Shown: piece after piece, positions 5,900 through 12,896 of the stretch
Layout: each line of letters starts with the position of its first letter
Numbering within the stretch: the first letter of the stretch is position 1
Virus record (IMG/VR): IMGVR_UViG_3300046723_000126
Coordinates: 1-27,110 of that record
Strand: one strand, 5' to 3'
Source: a virus
DNA length: 27,110 bases
Notes under the pieces: generated by a model
What the model was told of the DNA's origin: nothing
Seen by the model: only the letters and a program-made list of their open reading frames with translations
The model's database searches: none
Made by a program: the position numbers and the translations under genes

Positions 5900-7244
5900 G
5901 TTGCACACGGCGGAGATGTCGGGCTTCACGCCGACGCTTCCGGCGTGGCTGTTTGATTTTCAGGCGGCGCTAGTGGACTGGGCAATGCGGAAAGGCCGCT
6001 CCGCCATCTTCGCCGACTGCGGACTCGGCAAGACGCCGATGCAGCTAATCTGGGCGCAGAACGTAGTCGAGCGCACCAATCGTCCCGTGCTGGTCGTGAC
6101 GCCGCTCGCGGTCTCCTCGCAGACCTTGCGCGAGGCCGAGAAGTTCTCCATTGATGCGGTGCGCAGTCAGGATGGCAAGTTGTCCAGCCGAGCCGAGATT
6201 GTCATCACGCATTACGAGCGGCTGGAGCATTTCGACCGCAATCAGTTCGCTGGCGTAGTTTGTGACGAATCGAGCATCTTGAAGAACTTTGATGGTGTGA
6301 CTAAGGCGACCGTCACTGAGTTTGTGCGCCAGATGTCCTATCGGCTGCTCTGCACTGCGACGGCCGCGCCGAACGATTACATTGAACTCGGCACCTCGGC
6401 TGAGGCGTTGGGCGAGATGGGTTACATGGACATGCTAACGCGGTTCTTTAAGAACGACGGCAATACGATCGCCGGATGGGGCCATCAGACGAAGTGGCGA
6501 TTCAAGCCACACGCCGAGCGGCCATTCTGGCAATGGCTCTGCTCGTGGTCTCGCGCATTGCGCAAGCCGAGCGACCTCGGATTCTCCGATGCAGCCTTCG
6601 CGCTGCCGCCACTGGTGGAGCGGGTCGATATCGTCCAATGCTCCCGCCCGACCGATGGGAAGCTGTTTGTCATGCCCGCGAAAGACTTGCGGGAGCAGCG
6701 ATGGGAACGTCGCGCGACGTTAACAGAACGCTGCGAACATGCGGCGGCTATCCATGCTAGCCACGCGCGGCCCTACGTGGCGTGGTGTCACCTGAACGAC
6801 GAAGGCGACCTGCTCGAGAAGCTCCTGCCGGATGCGGTCCAAGTCAGTGGGAATGATGCGGATGAGGCCAAGGTCGAGAAGTTTGACGCCTTTGCCAAGG
6901 GCCAGGTGCGCGGGCTGATTACGAAGCCGAAGATCGGCGGATTTGGCCTCAATTGGCAGCATTGCGCCGATGTGACGATGTTCCCGTCGCACTCCTACGA
7001 GCAGTATTACCAGGCTGTCCGACGGTGCTGGCGCTACGGGCAGACTCGGCCGGTGACGGTCACGCTCATCTCGACCGAGGGCGAGGCTGACGTGATGAGC
7101 AATTTGCAGCGCAAGACTGTTGCCGCTGACCGCATGTTCACAGAGATGGTCGCGGCGATGGCTGACGCGACGACAATTCGCACCGCGCCGATGCAGTCTG
7201 CATCTGCGCCGATACCTGACTGGATGGGAGTGCTTGCGCGATGA
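5868..7244 (+). CDS. SNF2/DEAD-like helicase (ATPase)
   Basis: 458 residues from ATG 5868; a GTG at 5865 is equally in frame, and AAGGTG (5855-5860) suits either. Superfamily-2 motifs in order: Gln-type FDFQAALVDWA near 29-39; Walker A ADCGLGKT (49-56); motif Ia VVTPLAV; Walker B CDESSILKN (132-140); motif III LLCTATAAPN (160-169); then a C-terminal RecA half with GLITKPKIGGFGLNWQ and the arginine-finger motif QAVRRCWRYGQ (near 390). This is the SNF2-like architecture of phage helicases, without a fused nuclease. It overlaps a DNA methyltransferase by 4 bases. Likely roles are replication/recombination remodelling or translocation coupled to the methylase. Confidence 0.9.
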   Translation: MNPYQTFLASKLHTAEMSGFTPTLPAWLFDFQAALVDWAMRKGRSAIFADCGLGKTPMQLIWAQNVVERTNRPVLVVTPLAVSSQTLREAEKFSIDAVRSQDGKLSSRAEIVITHYERLEHFDRNQFAGVVCDESSILKNFDGVTKATVTEFVRQMSYRLLCTATAAPNDYIELGTSAEALGEMGYMDMLTRFFKNDGNTIAGWGHQTKWRFKPHAERPFWQWLCSWSRALRKPSDLGFSDAAFALPPLVERVDIVQCSRPTDGKLFVMPAKDLREQRWERRATLTERCEHAAAIHASHARPYVAWCHLNDEGDLLEKLLPDAVQVSGNDADEAKVEKFDAFAKGQVRGLITKPKIGGFGLNWQHCADVTMFPSHSYEQYYQAVRRCWRYGQTRPVTVTLISTEGEADVMSNLQRKTVAADRMFTEMVAAMADATTIRTAPMQSASAPIPDWMGVLAR

Positions 7245-8209
7245 CCAATGAGATCACCGACCAATACGCGATTTATTTGGGCGACTGCATCGATGTGCTC
7301 GACGGCCTACCGTCAGAGTCTGTGCATCTCTCCGTCTACAGCCCTCCATTCTGTGGCCTCTACAACTACTCCTCAAGCGAGCGCGACCTGAGCAACTGTC
7401 GGAGCCGCGAGGAGTTTTTCGAGCATTACGCCTTTGTTGTGGCTGAGCTCGCTCGCGTGACGCTGCCTGGGCGCATCACGGCAGTGCATTGCATGGACAT
7501 TCCGAACGGCAACGGCACGCTCTATGATTTCCCGGCGGCGATTGTGGCGCTTCACGGGTCGCACGGATTCAAGTTCATTGCCCGGCATGCGGTCTGGAAG
7601 GAGCCATTCGGCGTCAGGATGCGGACAATGGCTAAAGGCTTGGCGCACAAGCAAGTCGTCGAGGATGCGTCGCTCTGCGATGTCGCGTCCGCCGATTACC
7701 TGCTGTTGTTCCGCAAGGCCGGGACCAATCCGATTCCGATTGAGCATCCCTCCGGCTTGTTGCACTATGCGGGCGAGCGTCAGATGCCGACCGAACTGCT
7801 GCAGTATCGAGGCTGGACAGGCAAACAGACCGAGAATCGCTACTCGCATTGGATTTGGCGGCAATATGCGTCAGCCTTCTGGGATGACGTGCGAATCGAC
7901 CGCGTGCTGCCGTTCCATGATGCGCGCGAAGAAGATGACGAGAAGCATGTGCATCCCTTGCAGCTCGACGTGATCGAGCGCATCGTCACGCTTCGCTCGA
8001 ATCCTGGCGAGACGGTGCTCACGCCGTTTATGGGCGTCGGCTCAGAAGTCTACGGCGCGGTGCTGAACAATCGGCGCGGGGTTGGTATTGAGCTCAAGGC
8101 GAGTTATTACAAGCAAGCGGTAAAGAATGTCCGCGCGGCGGTTGGCGAACGAGACCGCGAACAAGTGCCGCTATTTGCCGACATCGCCGATACTGCGAGG
8201 TCACTGTGA
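7241..8209 (+). CDS. DNA methyltransferase (N4-C/N6-A type)
   Basis: 322 residues, ATGA overlap with the helicase. The catalytic motif IV SPPF is at 34-37 and the SAM-binding motif I TPFMGVGSEVYGA is near 260-272, followed by RRGVGIELKASYYKQA. The order catalytic motif, target-recognition region, SAM site is the permuted beta-class layout. An SPP(Y/F) motif is most often seen in N4-cytosine enzymes, while DPPY is typical of N6-adenine, so the target base is uncertain. No restriction endonuclease is adjacent, so it is probably an orphan methylase that protects phage DNA or marks it for the partner helicase. Confidence 0.92.
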   Translation: MTNEITDQYAIYLGDCIDVLDGLPSESVHLSVYSPPFCGLYNYSSSERDLSNCRSREEFFEHYAFVVAELARVTLPGRITAVHCMDIPNGNGTLYDFPAAIVALHGSHGFKFIARHAVWKEPFGVRMRTMAKGLAHKQVVEDASLCDVASADYLLLFRKAGTNPIPIEHPSGLLHYAGERQMPTELLQYRGWTGKQTENRYSHWIWRQYASAFWDDVRIDRVLPFHDAREEDDEKHVHPLQLDVIERIVTLRSNPGETVLTPFMGVGSEVYGAVLNNRRGVGIELKASYYKQAVKNVRAAVGERDREQVPLFADIADTARSL

Positions 8210-8291
8210 ACATGCCCGCACTGGTTGAGCCTGGACACGGGAGGCTGCGATGAGCGATCCGAGACTGACGTATTCGCTATGCCCGCGCTGA
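8206..8291 (+). pseudogene. Remnant minicistrons after the methyltransferase
   Basis: Between the methylase and the next gene are two tiny frames: one from GTG 8206 (overlapping the methylase stop) to TGA 8251-8253, and one from ATG 8250 reading MSDPRLTYSLCPR before TGA 8289-8291. The second begins exactly like the 215-residue protein at 8541 (MSDPRLTAAQV) and shares its ribosome site, then diverges. This looks like a truncated copy of that gene's 5' end left by duplication or recombination. Confidence 0.45.
8237..8270 (+). repeat. Direct repeat, copy 1 (ribosome site + start)
   Basis: A 34-base segment containing GGGAGG, the ATG and the first codons (MSDPRLT) recurs at 8528-8561 with a single T/C difference. 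The copies are 291 bases apart and bracket the small gene at 8323-8544. The repeat could be the scar of a gene insertion, or a template for deletion of that gene by homologous recombination. Confidence 0.85.
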
Positions 8292-8322
8292 CGCCCTGAC
8301 GTGGCCGAAGGGGAGGATGGAG

Positions 8323-8544
8323 ATGTTTAGCGTGAGACAGAAGCGCGAGATTGCCGATGCGGTTCATCGCATCCTGCGCGAGACGGATCATCCAGAATTG
8401 CCTCCACGCGGTGCGCCGATTCGATTTCTGCTTCATGTGGACGGCGCGGAGTCGTGGAGTTGGGCCGACATCAGGAATAACGAAGCGGTCGAAACGCCAG
8501 CGGTAAACCCGTGGAACGAGTCGCAAGACGGGAGGCCGCGATGA
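8323..8544 (+). CDS. Conserved phage hypothetical protein
   Basis: 73 residues from ATG 8323. An ATG at 8317 is in frame, but GGGAGG (8311-8316) abuts it, whereas 8323 is correctly spaced. The sequence QKREIADAVHRILRETDHPELP, then FLLHVDGAESWSWADIRNN and NPWNESQ, has a pattern I have seen in small phage proteins of unknown function. Its stop overlaps the next start (ATGA). The gene is flanked by the 34-base direct repeats. Confidence 0.65.
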   Translation: MFSVRQKREIADAVHRILRETDHPELPPRGAPIRFLLHVDGAESWSWADIRNNEAVETPAVNPWNESQDGRPR

Positions 8545-8561
8545 GCGATCCGAGACTGACG
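8528..8561 (+). repeat. Direct repeat, copy 2 (ribosome site + start)
   Basis: Second copy of the 34-base repeat at 8237-8270, one mismatch. This copy is the functional translation start of the coiled-coil protein at 8541. Confidence 0.85.
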
Positions 8562-9188
8562 GCCGCACAGGTGCAAGAACTGCTGGAACGCAACGAGGGC
8601 GATGACGTCCTGCGTCTGATCCAGCGAATCGGCCGCTCGCACGAAGCCTATCGCGCCGACGTGGAGCGGCTGACGGCCGAGCACGCGGCGCTGAAAACCA
8701 GCGATTCTCAGCGCGTCATTCTGGAAATGCTGCTTAGCGCCATCGACACGGTTCTTCTCGGTAACGAGGTGAGCGATTTCGAGGAATCATTTCCTCCCGT
8801 TCGTCAGGTGATAGACCTGAAGGACGAGCGGGACCATTTGCGGGCCGAGCACGCGGCGCTGCGAGAGGAACTGGACGCGTTGGTCGCTGCGCTGGACGTG
8901 GCGATGTGCGAGACATGCGACCAGGGCATCCGACGTGGACACGCGCCAGACTGTCCGCACTCGCTTGACGGTATCGTGGCGGCACTCGTGGCCGAGCGGG
9001 ACGCGCTGAAGGTGGAACTCGCCGAGGCCCGCGCCGAGATTGCGAGGATGAAACGCTTGGCGCTAGAAGCGACGAACGGCTGGGCATGTCGCGCCACGCG
9101 GGAGATCGAACTAGACGAAATCAGCCGACTACATCAAGAGATTAGTTCGCGGCCTACCCCGCCCGCCGAGAGGAAGGAGCCGCGCTAG
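8541..9188 (+). CDS. Coiled-coil protein with Cys/His cluster
   Basis: 215 residues, ATGA overlap. Long heptad-rich helices dominate: YRADVERLTAEHAALK, RDHLRAEHAALREELDALVAAL and VAERDALKVELAEARAEIARM. Between them is CETCDQGIRRGHAPDCPH, which could bind zinc. An exact 19-base DNA repeat (8675-8693 and 8843-8861) encodes the recurring AEHAAL segment, indicating internal duplication. The organisation suggests an oligomerising scaffold or adaptor; no specific function is supported. Confidence 0.7.
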   Translation: MSDPRLTAAQVQELLERNEGDDVLRLIQRIGRSHEAYRADVERLTAEHAALKTSDSQRVILEMLLSAIDTVLLGNEVSDFEESFPPVRQVIDLKDERDHLRAEHAALREELDALVAALDVAMCETCDQGIRRGHAPDCPHSLDGIVAALVAERDALKVELAEARAEIARMKRLALEATNGWACRATREIELDEISRLHQEISSRPTPPAERKEPR

Positions 9189-9989
9189 ATGTATCTTTTC
9201 GCTGACGCCCGCCAAGGCCAACGCCTGACCTCATCGCTCACCTATGCCCGCGTCTGCGTCTGGGCGAATCGTGTCTGGGTCTGCGGCCACGACGCGGCCG
9301 GGAACGCGGTGTTGCAGCATGACGACGGAACGCTTGAGACGCTCGAGCCGACGCCTGGTCACTGGGACGTGGCGTTCGACTGGCAGGGCTACGTTGTTTG
9401 GCAGCAGACGGACGGGCAAGGCTATGCCCGACCGATTGAAGGCGGCCCAGTGCTGCCCGTGCCAGGGTGGACCTACTACAGCGAGGGCATTCTCGATATC
9501 ACGCCGATGAACGAGATCGTGATGTGCGGCGGGGCCACTCGCACGAAGGCCGTGACGCTGGCGGACGGCTCGACCTACCTCTTGCCGCTCTGGATGACGC
9601 GCGGCGACTGGACGATTGGGCAGGCGACCGCTGGTGCTCCCGGCGTCGTCTGCTATCACGCGCCGACGCAGCAGCTCTACCGCGTCTTCACGGGCGACTA
9701 TCAGATTCCGCCACGACTAAGCGAGGATGGCACGGCGGCCATTTCGGGCGACCCGACGATCTTCTCGACGCCGGACCAGTGGATGTTGGAACCGACGTTG
9801 CCAGATCAGTCGCTGATTCGCCAGTTGACCCAGCCGACGATCTTCGCAGCGTATCTGCATCAGGCCGGAGTCGGGCCGAGGACGTTCGACGCGAACGGAT
9901 CGATCGACGAACGCAGTCCAGACCAAGGCCGCTACCTGCGGCTTGACAATGGCGGCATCTACCAAGTCATCGACACGGAGCAGACATGA
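9189..9989 (+). CDS. Repeat-rich, propeller-like hypothetical protein
   Basis: 266 residues, starting directly after the previous stop with AAGGAG about 10 bases upstream. Short Trp/Tyr-rich strands alternate with turns (VCVWANRVWVCGHD, AVLQHDDGTLETLEP, WDVAFDWQGYVVWQQTD, GATRTKAVTLADGSTYLLP), which suggests beta-propeller or beta-solenoid blades. There is no signal peptide. No family recognised. It heads a run of five coupled plus-strand genes outside the replication block; a carbohydrate- or surface-binding role is speculative. Confidence 0.65.
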   Translation: MYLFADARQGQRLTSSLTYARVCVWANRVWVCGHDAAGNAVLQHDDGTLETLEPTPGHWDVAFDWQGYVVWQQTDGQGYARPIEGGPVLPVPGWTYYSEGILDITPMNEIVMCGGATRTKAVTLADGSTYLLPLWMTRGDWTIGQATAGAPGVVCYHAPTQQLYRVFTGDYQIPPRLSEDGTAAISGDPTIFSTPDQWMLEPTLPDQSLIRQLTQPTIFAAYLHQAGVGPRTFDANGSIDERSPDQGRYLRLDNGGIYQVIDTEQT

Positions 9990-10429
9990 CGCCGCGCTGC
10001 TTCACTGGCACGATCGACAGTCTCCTGCGTCTACCGACGAGCGGCCCGGACGCGCCTGGCGCGGACGATCTCGTGTTGGTGCAGTGCTGCGCGACTCCAG
10101 GCGAGACGGCCGACGCACAGTTCACCAGGTTTAGCGGCTATTACTGGCAACTCGTGAGCCGATTTACCGCCGTGCGGATGTTCGGCTACATCCCGTTCGT
10201 CCGCACCAACTTCGTGCTGTCTGACGTAGACGTGGCGAACAACCTCATCGCGTGCAGTCAGCTCGGGTTTCCCGTCGCCATCTTCGAAGACTTGCGCCCG
10301 GTCGCTGACGTGCCCGCGTTCGTGCCAGACTGGCTGGCCTATTGGAGAAACGGCCAACCGGCGCCCGTGCAAGTGTCCCCGATTCCCCCGACGTCGCCGG
10401 GACTCGCGCAGAAAGTGATGCTGATATGA
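9986..10429 (+). CDS. Hypothetical protein
   Basis: 147 residues, ATGA overlap with the previous gene and a GGAGCAG ribosome site. It has a globular, aromatic-rich core (FTRFSGYYWQLVSRFTAVRMFGYIPFVRTNFVL) and a Pro-rich C-terminus (PAPVQVSPIPPTSPG). The phrase NLIACSQLGFPVAIFEDLRPVADVPAFVPDW would fit a beta/alpha repeat of a hydrolase-like barrel. That is only a hint. Family not recognised. Confidence 0.6.
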   Translation: MTPRCFTGTIDSLLRLPTSGPDAPGADDLVLVQCCATPGETADAQFTRFSGYYWQLVSRFTAVRMFGYIPFVRTNFVLSDVDVANNLIACSQLGFPVAIFEDLRPVADVPAFVPDWLAYWRNGQPAPVQVSPIPPTSPGLAQKVMLI

Positions 10430-10641
10430 AGACTTACGATTGCGAGCGCGATATTGGGACAATGCTGAGGATAATTGGCCTGGCTGAGATGATGGTGAAG
10501 ATCAGCCCGTTCCCGAGGGCCAACGTAGACGGATCGCCGTGCCTCTACTGCGGCTGCGAGCAGTCGTTACACAATGGACAGCATTTCCACGGTTGTCCAT
10601 TCGCGCAACTATTCGACATGTTTACCAAGGAGTCCACATGA
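10426..10641 (+). CDS. Small zinc-finger-like protein
   Basis: 71 residues, ATGA overlaps at both ends. The cluster CLYCGCEQSLHNGQHFHGCPF contains four cysteines and three histidines within about 20 residues, typical of a compact metal-binding knuckle. The N-terminal half is helical (IGTMLRIIGLAEMMVKI). Family not recognised. Confidence 0.6.
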   Translation: MKTYDCERDIGTMLRIIGLAEMMVKISPFPRANVDGSPCLYCGCEQSLHNGQHFHGCPFAQLFDMFTKEST

Positions 10642-10988
10642 CCGCCTGTTTCCACGAGCACATGTTGGTCGATTCCGGCAACGGGATCGACTTCGGCCTG
10701 CAACTCACGATGCCCGCGCCGGTGAGTTATCTCGGCCCGCAGAATACTGTGCTGGTCGCGGCGGGGCAGAACTTGCCGCTCTACAATGGCGGCGGTCAGC
10801 CTAGTCCGGGCGCGTATTGGTTAATCGTAGACCCGCACGGCAACGCCAGCGTCTTGGCCGTCTCGGAACGTCCGGTCGCGCAGCTCGGCATCTACGGCTT
10901 CTTCCGCAAGCAGAACGGCGTGCTGTTTGTGTGCCCTCGTAACGAGCAGGATTCGAGCTTCGCCTTCGTGTTCCAGACGGCCAAGTAG
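10638..10988 (+). CDS. Hypothetical beta-rich protein
   Basis: 116 residues from the ATG that overlaps the upstream stop. It reads as a small beta protein (YLGPQNTVLVAAGQNLPLYNGGG, YWLIVDPHGNASVLAVSE, FFRKQNGVLFVCPRNEQDSSFAFVFQ). Several Asn/Gly turns would suit a sandwich or jelly-roll. It ends immediately before the next gene. Function unknown; by position it may act with the hydrolase-like protein that follows. Confidence 0.6.
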   Translation: MTACFHEHMLVDSGNGIDFGLQLTMPAPVSYLGPQNTVLVAAGQNLPLYNGGGQPSPGAYWLIVDPHGNASVLAVSERPVAQLGIYGFFRKQNGVLFVCPRNEQDSSFAFVFQTAK

Positions 10989-11909
10989 ATGGACGCGCTG
11001 ACTCGCTTGGCGCTCGGCGGCGGGAGTCCAACCCCGCCTATCGGTCCTCGTCGTGGCCAACTGGTCATCACCGGGCCGTTCCCATTCGGGCCGCACCCGT
11101 TCGCCTCGGACAATCCGTTCTTCATGGACGAGATCGAGCACGTCATGTTGTCGGACGAAGCGCGGATTCTCGATGCCTATCAAGCGCTGGGCATGAACGA
11201 GACGATCATCGGCCCAGCCTTCACCCAGCGAGGCTACGACGGCCAGTATCCAGCGACCGACTGGCGGCACGACGATATTCTCGGCGTCTGCGAAGAATTG
11301 CAACGCCGCGGGATTCGCATCACGCTCGCGCTGCTGCCCGACTGCTCGCCCTACTTCGACGGCTACGAATGGGACTTGGCCAACTACGAGCGGGACTTCG
11401 GGACCATCATCTCGCAAGTCGGCGCCTACGCTTCGCGCGTGCAGCTCGCATGGGAAGTCGTCACGAAGAACGACAAGACGTGCGAGGCGATTGCGTGGGC
11501 GCGGAACATGGTGCCGAACGTGCCAATCTACTGGCACAATCCCGTCTCTCATCTCAGTCCTGGTCGATCCGACGAAGATGAGCAGCAGTGTTGGCGCAAC
11601 GCTGCTGCGGCTGGAATTTCTGGTATCGCTGAACAGGCGTCTCCTCCCAGTTCCACCGATACAGATCGCGCCCCAATCGATCAGATGAAATATGATCTGT
11701 GGGACTTAGTTCGAAGATTTCGTGGCGATTCTGGAAGTCCGTGGGGTGCCCCGTTTTATAATTGTGATGGGAAATTACTTGACGTATGGTGGCGCGAAGG
11801 CGTTGCCTACGACCTCTACCATGGCAACGCCGAGCCAAGCATCGCGCACACATGGGGACAAGCGGCGCTCAGTGTTGATGGTGTCACAGAAGCAGGAGAC
11901 GGAGCCTGA
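10989..11909 (+). CDS. TIM-barrel glycoside-hydrolase-like protein
   Basis: 306 residues. The middle reads like successive beta/alpha units of a glycosidase barrel: ARILDAYQALGMNETIIGP, DILGVCEELQRRGIRITLALLPDCSPY, then YASRVQLAWEVVTKND, where WE is in the position of the usual acid/base Glu. It continues with VPIYWHNPVSHLSPG, then NAAAAGISGIAEQA. There is no signal peptide. The C-terminal 110 or so residues are encoded in distinctly more AT-rich DNA from about 11,560 onward. A polysaccharide-active virion or depolymerase role is possible, but catalytic activity is not demonstrated and the enzyme family is not identified. Confidence 0.55.
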   Translation: MDALTRLALGGGSPTPPIGPRRGQLVITGPFPFGPHPFASDNPFFMDEIEHVMLSDEARILDAYQALGMNETIIGPAFTQRGYDGQYPATDWRHDDILGVCEELQRRGIRITLALLPDCSPYFDGYEWDLANYERDFGTIISQVGAYASRVQLAWEVVTKNDKTCEAIAWARNMVPNVPIYWHNPVSHLSPGRSDEDEQQCWRNAAAAGISGIAEQASPPSSTDTDRAPIDQMKYDLWDLVRRFRGDSGSPWGAPFYNCDGKLLDVWWREGVAYDLYHGNAEPSIAHTWGQAALSVDGVTEAGDGA

Positions 11910-11911
11910 TA

Positions 11912-11965
11912 ATGCCAGCGAAGATTGAACGGTCGGTAGTGGGTCAGTTTGCATATGACCCATAA
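11912..11965 (+). CDS. Possible 17-residue minicistron
   Basis: A short frame (MPAKIERSVVGQFAYDP) starts two bases after the upstream TGA and contains the hairpin at 11940-11962 in its last codons. It could be a remnant or a leader-like peptide. Evidence is only position and an open frame. Confidence 0.2.
   Translation: MPAKIERSVVGQFAYDP
11940..11962 (+). terminator. Terminator-like hairpin
   Basis: TGGGTCA (11940-11946) pairs perfectly with TGACCCA (11956-11962) around a 9-base loop, followed by TAAATCTTTA. The stem is short and the T-run poor. It may be a weak terminator separating the 9.2-11.9 kb gene group from the membrane-protein gene downstream. Confidence 0.35.
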
Positions 11966-12013
11966 ATCTTTAGGCGCTGGCTCAGTTCGGCGAAGTACGC
12001 AATGCTCTGCCGC

Positions 12014-12433
12014 ATGTCTGATCCCCATCCGACCAGACAATCTGATCCGATCGTGGTATCGACGCCAGAACCTGTGCCAGAGCCCGTCCCAACCTCCTAC
12101 AACATTCAACAAGTGACTCAGACGCAGGTGAACACCGCGATTCCAGCGCATGTCTGGACTACTCAGGCGTTGATGGACCTGCACGCTAAGCAGAAGGACG
12201 TAAACGACAACAACGTCCGGTCGATTGACGATGAACGGAAGCGCGAACATGAACGCATAACAACCCAGGACTCACGAATGCATCAACTCAACATCGCTGG
12301 CTTTGTATTGGTCGGGGCGATTGTCGTTTTTGGCCTTTACCTGGTCGCTGTGGGTAATCCGTTTGGGAAGGACATTATCGGCGCAACGGTTCTCTTTCTC
12401 GCCGGATTCCTCGCTGGCAAGGGATCAAAGTAG
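12014..12433 (+). CDS. Two-helix membrane protein
   Basis: 139 residues from ATG 12014 (MSDPHPTRQSD); an ATG at 12002 is also in frame and neither has a good ribosome site. The soluble N-terminal part is Pro-rich (PEPVPEPVP) then helical and charged (HAKQKDVNDNNVRSIDDERKREHERI). Two hydrophobic helices close the protein (about 95-115 and 122-136), separated by GNPFGKD. The topology resembles small phage holin-like or membrane-anchored scaffolding proteins. The lysis genes lie on the opposite strand 1 kb away, so holin is only one possibility. Confidence 0.6.
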   Translation: MSDPHPTRQSDPIVVSTPEPVPEPVPTSYNIQQVTQTQVNTAIPAHVWTTQALMDLHAKQKDVNDNNVRSIDDERKREHERITTQDSRMHQLNIAGFVLVGAIVVFGLYLVAVGNPFGKDIIGATVLFLAGFLAGKGSK

Positions 12434-12614
12434 CGCCACGATCTCCTCCACGCTGGTTCATATTGACCATAATACTTAACCGTGAACGCACTGTCAAGGC
12501 CTCTAAGCCATTGAAGTACATACCCTTTCGTACTCGACAGGGATCACTTGATCTACCCTCGGAGAAAGTGTATGTTTTTATTATCATGTTGCTCCCGACA
12601 GTTCCAGACCCTGA

Positions 12615-12896
12615 TGCAGTCCTCGCCCACCTTCAGCCGGTCTGCCAATCCGTCTGGCAGGCGCTAGAGGTGGGCGTTGGTGCAGCGCATCAGTACGCAG
12701 TCGAGGAACAACCGATCGGCTATGCGCTGACTGCCGCACCAAATGGCGTCGAGCCTACGAAGCTAAATGGCTTAAAACTCCAAAAGGCATCGCCTACAAG
12801 AAGGCGAAAACGGCGAGATACCGTCTAAGCGAAGCAGGCAAATCCGCCAAGGAGAGATGGACCAAGAAACTTATGGCGCTTAAGGAGATGGCCTGA
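12615..12896 (+). CDS. Basic CxxC protein, 5' end frame-shifted
   Basis: From about 12,690 to the TGA at 12894-12896 this frame reads like real protein: LCADCRTKW with a CxxC knuckle, then Lys-rich units KTPKGIAYKKAKTARYR and LSEAGKSAKERWTKKLM. Its stop overlaps the next gene's start (TGATG), the coupling used elsewhere. Upstream the frame opens at 12615 without ATG, GTG or TTG. A well-placed ribosome site and ATG (GGAGAAAG, then ATG 12572) lead into a different frame with GC-rich third positions that ends at 12667. A third frame from 12463/12586 to 12828 is also open. Either one base was gained or lost (mutation or assembly error), or frameshifting occurs. Function unknown. Confidence 0.45.
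   Translation, partial: CSPRPPSAGLPIRLAGARGGRWCSASVRSRGTTDRLCADCRTKWRRAYEAKWLKTPKGIAYKKAKTARYRLSEAGKSAKERWTKKLMALKEMA

Noticed and set aside
12548-12576. TTGATC-17-TATGTT as a promoter
   Set aside because: Only four of six matches in each box, and the start of transcription would fall after the best-placed ATG. Too weak to list as a feature.
12463-12828. 121-residue frame as the sole gene in this interval
   Set aside because: Its start lacks a ribosome site and its C-terminus overlaps a better coding frame whose stop is coupled to the next gene. It is kept only as a possible 5' portion of a frame-shifted gene.
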